From Spirogloea muscicola (Eukaryota > Streptophyta > Zygnematophyceae > Spirogloeales > Spirogloeaceae), in NCBI GenBank assembly GCA_009602725.1, contig WELB01000073.1:333036-363738 (forward strand): DNA of 30,703 nt. The letters are read 5' to 3'. Under the pieces are notes generated by a model. It ran no database searches, was not told the DNA's origin, and was given only the letters and a program-made list of their open reading frames with translations. Within the stretch, counting starts at the first letter, position 1. Each line of letters opens with the position of its first letter. Both the position numbers and the translations under genes were made by a program. Positions 28,150 through 30,703 of the stretch are shown one piece after another.

Positions 28150-28420
28150 AAATGACTCTTTCAATTGTAAGGGGATGGCTGTGAGAAAACAGGTAAAGCT
28201 CATCCGATGGGGGCGAGGGCTGTCCAAAGCCAGCTCGAAAAGAATGGACAAGGTCCGAAGAAGAAGTGCTCGCCAGTAGAGGATAGTTGCTGGGAAAGGC
28301 CAGCCCAAAAAGAATGAACAAAGTTCGAAGGGGCCAGGGGAAGCGCTAAAAAGCTAGCACAGAAAGGAACCAAGCAGCTACGAAACACTCAGTAACCCCT
28401 GCTGATCACCTCCTACCAGC
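28150..28420 (-). repeat. Retrotransposon 3'-UTR module, copy A
   Basis: Read on the plus strand it holds GGGCGAGGGCTGTCC, AGCCAGCTCGAAAAGAATGG and ACAAGGTCCGAAG, then a second round (AAAGGCCAGCCCAAAAAG, GGGGCCAGGGGAAG). It ends with CAGCTACGAAACACTCAGTA and ACCCCTGCT. The order and wording match 30030-30170, where the block directly follows the stop codon of the retroelement reading frame. This is therefore a truncated 3' end of the same family, oriented on the minus strand. Confidence 0.75.
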
Positions 28421-28695
28421 CGCAATTGACACTTTCGGCTGCATGGGTCCTCGCTTCCTTACCCTACTTGACAATATTGCAAGTCTGGGCTATGCTCGAC
28501 GTGAGGATATGCTTCCAGCTTAGATGGGCATGCCGGCAGCCTACTTGTCATTCTTGCGACGTCGAGTGTCAGCTTGTCTGCAGCGAGCTCAGGCGCATGC
28601 GTTGCATCAGAAAGCTGGTCGAGCCTTAGCTGGTAGCTCAAGAGCTTGTCGATTGCCGTCCGATATTCGGGCATCAATTAGCGACCTCAAGGTGC
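28421..28695. other. Unassigned sequence between retroelement fragments
   Basis: A minus-strand open frame covers 28459-28677 with a peptide rich in Leu, Ala and Asp, but it has no recognisable domain. It may be more of the nested retroelement or plain spacer. It ends against the direct repeat at 28696. Confidence 0.3.
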
Positions 28696-28802
28696 TGTCT
28701 CGTGGTTACTGACCGGGTAAGCTTAGAAGCAGGTGATGTACATTTGCCAATGTGCTTGCCTTTGTACTTGGCCACACGGGCCCTCCATCTCTTAGTACAC
28801 AC
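28696..28802. repeat. About 105-bp direct repeat, left copy
   Basis: It starts CTCGTGGTTACTGA and includes GCAGGTGATGTACAT, AATGTGCTTGCCTTTGT and GGCCCTCCAT, ending ACACAC. It is about 85% identical to 29209-29312 in the same orientation. The two copies bracket a decayed retroelement 3' end. Confidence 0.8.
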
Positions 28803-29200
28803 TACACCTGCTGAGCAGCCGCAGGTCAGAGTAACTGGGCTCCCGGCAGCGGGTCCCCTGGCCAGGGCCAGAGGCAACAGCGAGGGCACGACCGGCACGA
28901 CCCCTACCCTCTGTGGGCGAGCAATTTGACCGGCACGCAGATGCAGCGCGCGAGCCATGGTCCTCTGCAGCGAGAGGGACAAGCGCATGCGGTACACCGG
29001 CGCGAGCGAGCCTGGATGGAGGGGGCCCGAAAGAAATGCGAATGCGGCTGCTGATATTGAAAGAGCGGCTGTAAAAGCCAAGGGGGCCGCAAAGCGCTCC
29101 GTTACAGAGCAAGCTTTGAGCAAGCCCTCTTGGCCCTTACGGACCATGTCAATTCTATTTCGGGCTGACTGTTCACAGCCCTTGTCCCAAAGGACGACCC
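28803..29200 (-). pseudogene. Retrotransposon C-terminal fragment, copy 2
   Basis: On the minus strand it encodes VYRMRLSLSLQRTMARALHL and, in a shifted frame, YSDLRLLSRC before a stop. These correspond to YRMRLAVSLQRSMARALHLP and SDLRLLSRGY at the end of copy 1 (30147-30703). Frame changes and an inserted stretch show it is dead. Upstream peptide (LWDKGCEQSARNRIDMVRKG) is not recognised. Confidence 0.65.
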
Positions 29201-29208
29201 CTATGTGC

Positions 29209-29312
29209 TGACTCGTGGTTACTGAGCTGGTCAGCTTAGCAGCAGGTGATGTACATCTGTCAATGTGCTTGCCTTTGTGCTTGGCCAAACAGGCCCTCCA
29301 TCACTTTATACA
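29209..29312. repeat. About 105-bp direct repeat, right copy
   Basis: Second copy of 28696-28802, 513 bp away. It may mark a tandem duplication of the element end, or short terminal repeats of a nested insertion. It is much too long for a normal target-site duplication. Confidence 0.8.
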
Positions 29313-29690
29313 CACTCCATATTCCTTTGGGAGAGCCAATTTCTGAAGCAAGCAAGTACCACGAAGGATGAAGAGGAAAGAAAGTGGCTCTTCCAAAGGG
29401 GGCGAGGGCTGTGAAAGGCCAGCCCGGAAAGGAAGACAAGTTCCGAAGGTGCTGAAAAGTGCTGAAAGACGTAAGTAAGTAAGGACCATGTCGTACAATC
29501 ACTCAGTTAACTCTACTTAGCACCAGCAAGTCAGAAAGACTAGCCGGGGAGAAAAGGAAAGAGAAATAGCTCTTCCAATTCACGGTAATGGCTGTGAGAG
29601 GCAGCCCAAAGGAATGTACAAGGGCCGGAAGGAGAGATACTAGACTCCAAGACGGAGCCACATCTTCTCCAAGACGGAGAGCAAGAGGCG
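29313..29690 (-). repeat. Retrotransposon 3'-UTR modules, copies B and C
   Basis: Two further rounds of the GGCTCTTCCAAAG / GGGCTGTGAAAGGCCAGCCC / ACAAGTTCCGAAGG block start near 29388 and 29568, the second more diverged. A 13-bp direct repeat, CTCCAAGACGGAG, follows at 29645-29657 and 29667-29679. No coding region is seen. Confidence 0.65.
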
Positions 29691-29691
29691 C

Positions 29692-30010
29692 TCAATAACC
29701 TCGAGTCAGCAAGTGCAGATCAGAATAACTAGAGGGAGGTAAGGCGTCGCCCTGATGGAACCCGGAGGCAGCAGCCAAGGCGCTACCTGCACACAAGTGG
29801 ATGGCAAATGCTAAGGACTGCTTCAGGGCTTTCCGTGCTGGAAGTGAAAAGGAGCTTTTCCAGAGGGGGAAAAAAGCCAGCCCAACAAAAGAATGAAAAG
29901 AATCCGATGGAGCCGGAAAACATGGAAGAGAAGCGGCAAGCGCTCCCAAAGGGGCTACTCTCCACGCTTCCAAGAAGCCAAAGCGCGGCAAGTAAGGAGA
30001 GACTCCTCCA
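29692..30010 (-). pseudogene. Retrotransposon C-terminal fragment, copy 3
   Basis: The minus strand reads CAGSALAAASGFHQGDALP and SYSDLHLLTRGY before a stop at 29692. This matches the PAGRALAAASGSGQGTRFLE and SDLRLLSRGY end of copy 1. Further upstream the homology changes to 3'-UTR-like modules (FFCWAGFF in translation), so only about 100 bp of coding end is left. Confidence 0.6.
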
Positions 30011-30146
30011 TTAGAAGGGCTCGCCCATTGAGGATAAGGGGCTGGAAAAAGCCAGCCCAGAAAAGAATGAACAAAGGACGAGAAGGGGCCAGGGGAAGTA
30101 CAAAGAACAACAAGCACAGAAAAGAAACGAAGCAGCTACGAAGCAC
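30011..30146 (-). repeat. 3' UTR of retrotransposon copy 1
   Basis: The block directly after the stop of copy 1 contains, in plus-strand wording, AAAAGCCAGCCCAGAAAAG, GGGGCCAGGGGAAG and GCAGCTACGAAGCACTCAGT. It defines the orientation and family of all the other modules in the window. Confidence 0.7.
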
Positions 30147-30703
30147 TCAGTAACCCCTGCTAAGCAGCCTCAGGTCAGAGAGACTGGGTTCCAGGAAGCG
30201 GGTCCCCTGGCCAGAGCCAGAGGCAGCAGCGAGGGCTCTGCCTGCAGGCAGGTGCAGCGCGCGGGCCATAGACCTCTGCAGCGAGACGGCCAAGCGCATG
30301 CGGTACACCTGCGCCAGCGACCCTGCTGCATGGGAGTCCACCGGCTCCCCATGGAAGCGGCGGGCAATGGCGTGACGAGAGAGCTGGTTGAGCAGCTCGA
30401 GCCACCGAGCGCCCAGCGCCCCGTGCGTATCGATGGCGAGTGGGAAGAACTCGTCTTCCCGCTGGTGATCTGCGTATTTTAGCTCCTTGGCCCGAGCTGC
30501 GCAGGCTGCCGCATACCCAGCTTTGGTGGCACACTGGGTTGGATGTGAGCGGTCATAGGAGTCGGTGGTCACCACGTCCAGGAGAAGACGTGGCCTGCCT
30601 GCCGGTGGGGTGGCCACAAGGTCCACGCGACGAGCGTGGAGACCGTCGGCCCGTTGCTGGAGCGGCATGACGGCAGAGTTCTCGGCTGCCACCGAGAAGC
30701 CAG
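30147..30703 (-). mobile_element. Retrotransposon polyprotein, C-terminal nuclease-like end, partial
   Basis: The open frame runs off the window end and stops at 30147. It encodes RADGLHARRVDLVATPPAGR, then LLLDVVTTDS, about 20 residues, AKELKYADHQ, then FFPLAIDTHGALGARWLELL. The order D..(L)LLDV..K..Y..F.PL..DT.G fits the restriction-like (PD-(D/E)XK) nuclease end found after reverse transcriptase in some non-LTR retrotransposons. The reverse transcriptase itself would lie beyond 30703. The last about 60 residues (YRMRLAVSLQRSMARALHLP) are shared with the two decayed copies to the left. It is the longest copy, intact as far as can be seen. The nuclease assignment is inference from spacing; a cellular or capsid-type domain is less likely given the repeated 3' ends. 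Confidence 0.6.

Noticed and set aside
28702-29312. The 105-bp direct repeats as LTRs of a complete element
   Set aside because: They lack TG...CA ends, a primer-binding site and a polypurine tract, and the DNA between them is only the 3' end of a different element.
29313-30117. Phe/Leu-rich minus-strand open frames with WAGFF/WAGLS-like peptides
   Set aside because: These are translations of the repeated 3'-UTR module (AAAAGCCAGCCC on the plus strand) and recur wherever the module does; they are not a membrane protein family.

Overview
This is nuclear DNA of a eukaryote, most likely a green alga (Chlorophyta), although the species cannot be named from the window. The reasons are short GT-AG introns of about 40-600 bp in every recognisable gene, GC-rich coding exons, and only eukaryote-specific families: a KDM5 histone demethylase, tubulin cofactor C, an RCC1 propeller, a Mis18/Yippee-type half-domain, RPP40 and a Sec14 lipid-transfer protein. 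TGTAA sits 46-70 nt after two stop codons, and TGTAA is the usual chlorophyte poly(A) signal. The first 15 bases are exactly the 3' end of the Illumina adapter, so the window starts at a raw contig end. There is a 561-base N gap (12187-12747) and a single N at 27605.

Layout. 198-10351 (+): a complete 22-exon KDM5-type demethylase (JmjN, ARID, PHD, JmjC, C5HC2, PLU-1, PHD, PHD). 10352-11756: spacer with a 37-bp minisatellite. 11757-12783 (-): tubulin-binding cofactor C, interrupted by the gap, with three E2F-type sites upstream. 13345-13575: a snap-back pair of a dispersed repeat. 14140-18103 (-): a 12-exon, seven-bladed RCC1 protein whose complete reading frame can be traced. 18022-18665 (-): a small gene model with the first half of a Mis18/Yippee zinc domain, overlapping the RCC1 start. 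19559-22265 (+): RPP40, the RNase P/MRP subunit, with the N-terminus and some central exons unresolved. 22524-23842: two decayed Copia gag fragments in inverted orientation, forming a large foldback. 25055-27501 (-): an 8-exon Sec14-like protein with one GC-AG intron. 27502-28120: promoter-like GC-rich DNA with hairpins and two related intron-like repeats. 28115-30703: several truncated 3' ends of one retrotransposon family, all on the minus strand; the longest runs off the window end and carries a C-terminal nuclease-like domain.

The genes are housekeeping and chromatin functions with no operon logic. The accessory part is the repeat-rich right end and the foldbacks. I found no new defence or biosynthetic system. 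The most unusual items are the half Mis18 domain overlapping the RCC1 start on the same strand, the Copia foldback, and the repeated GT-AG-bounded element. Exon borders were set by hand from splice sites, reading phase and family similarity, and have not been checked against transcripts.
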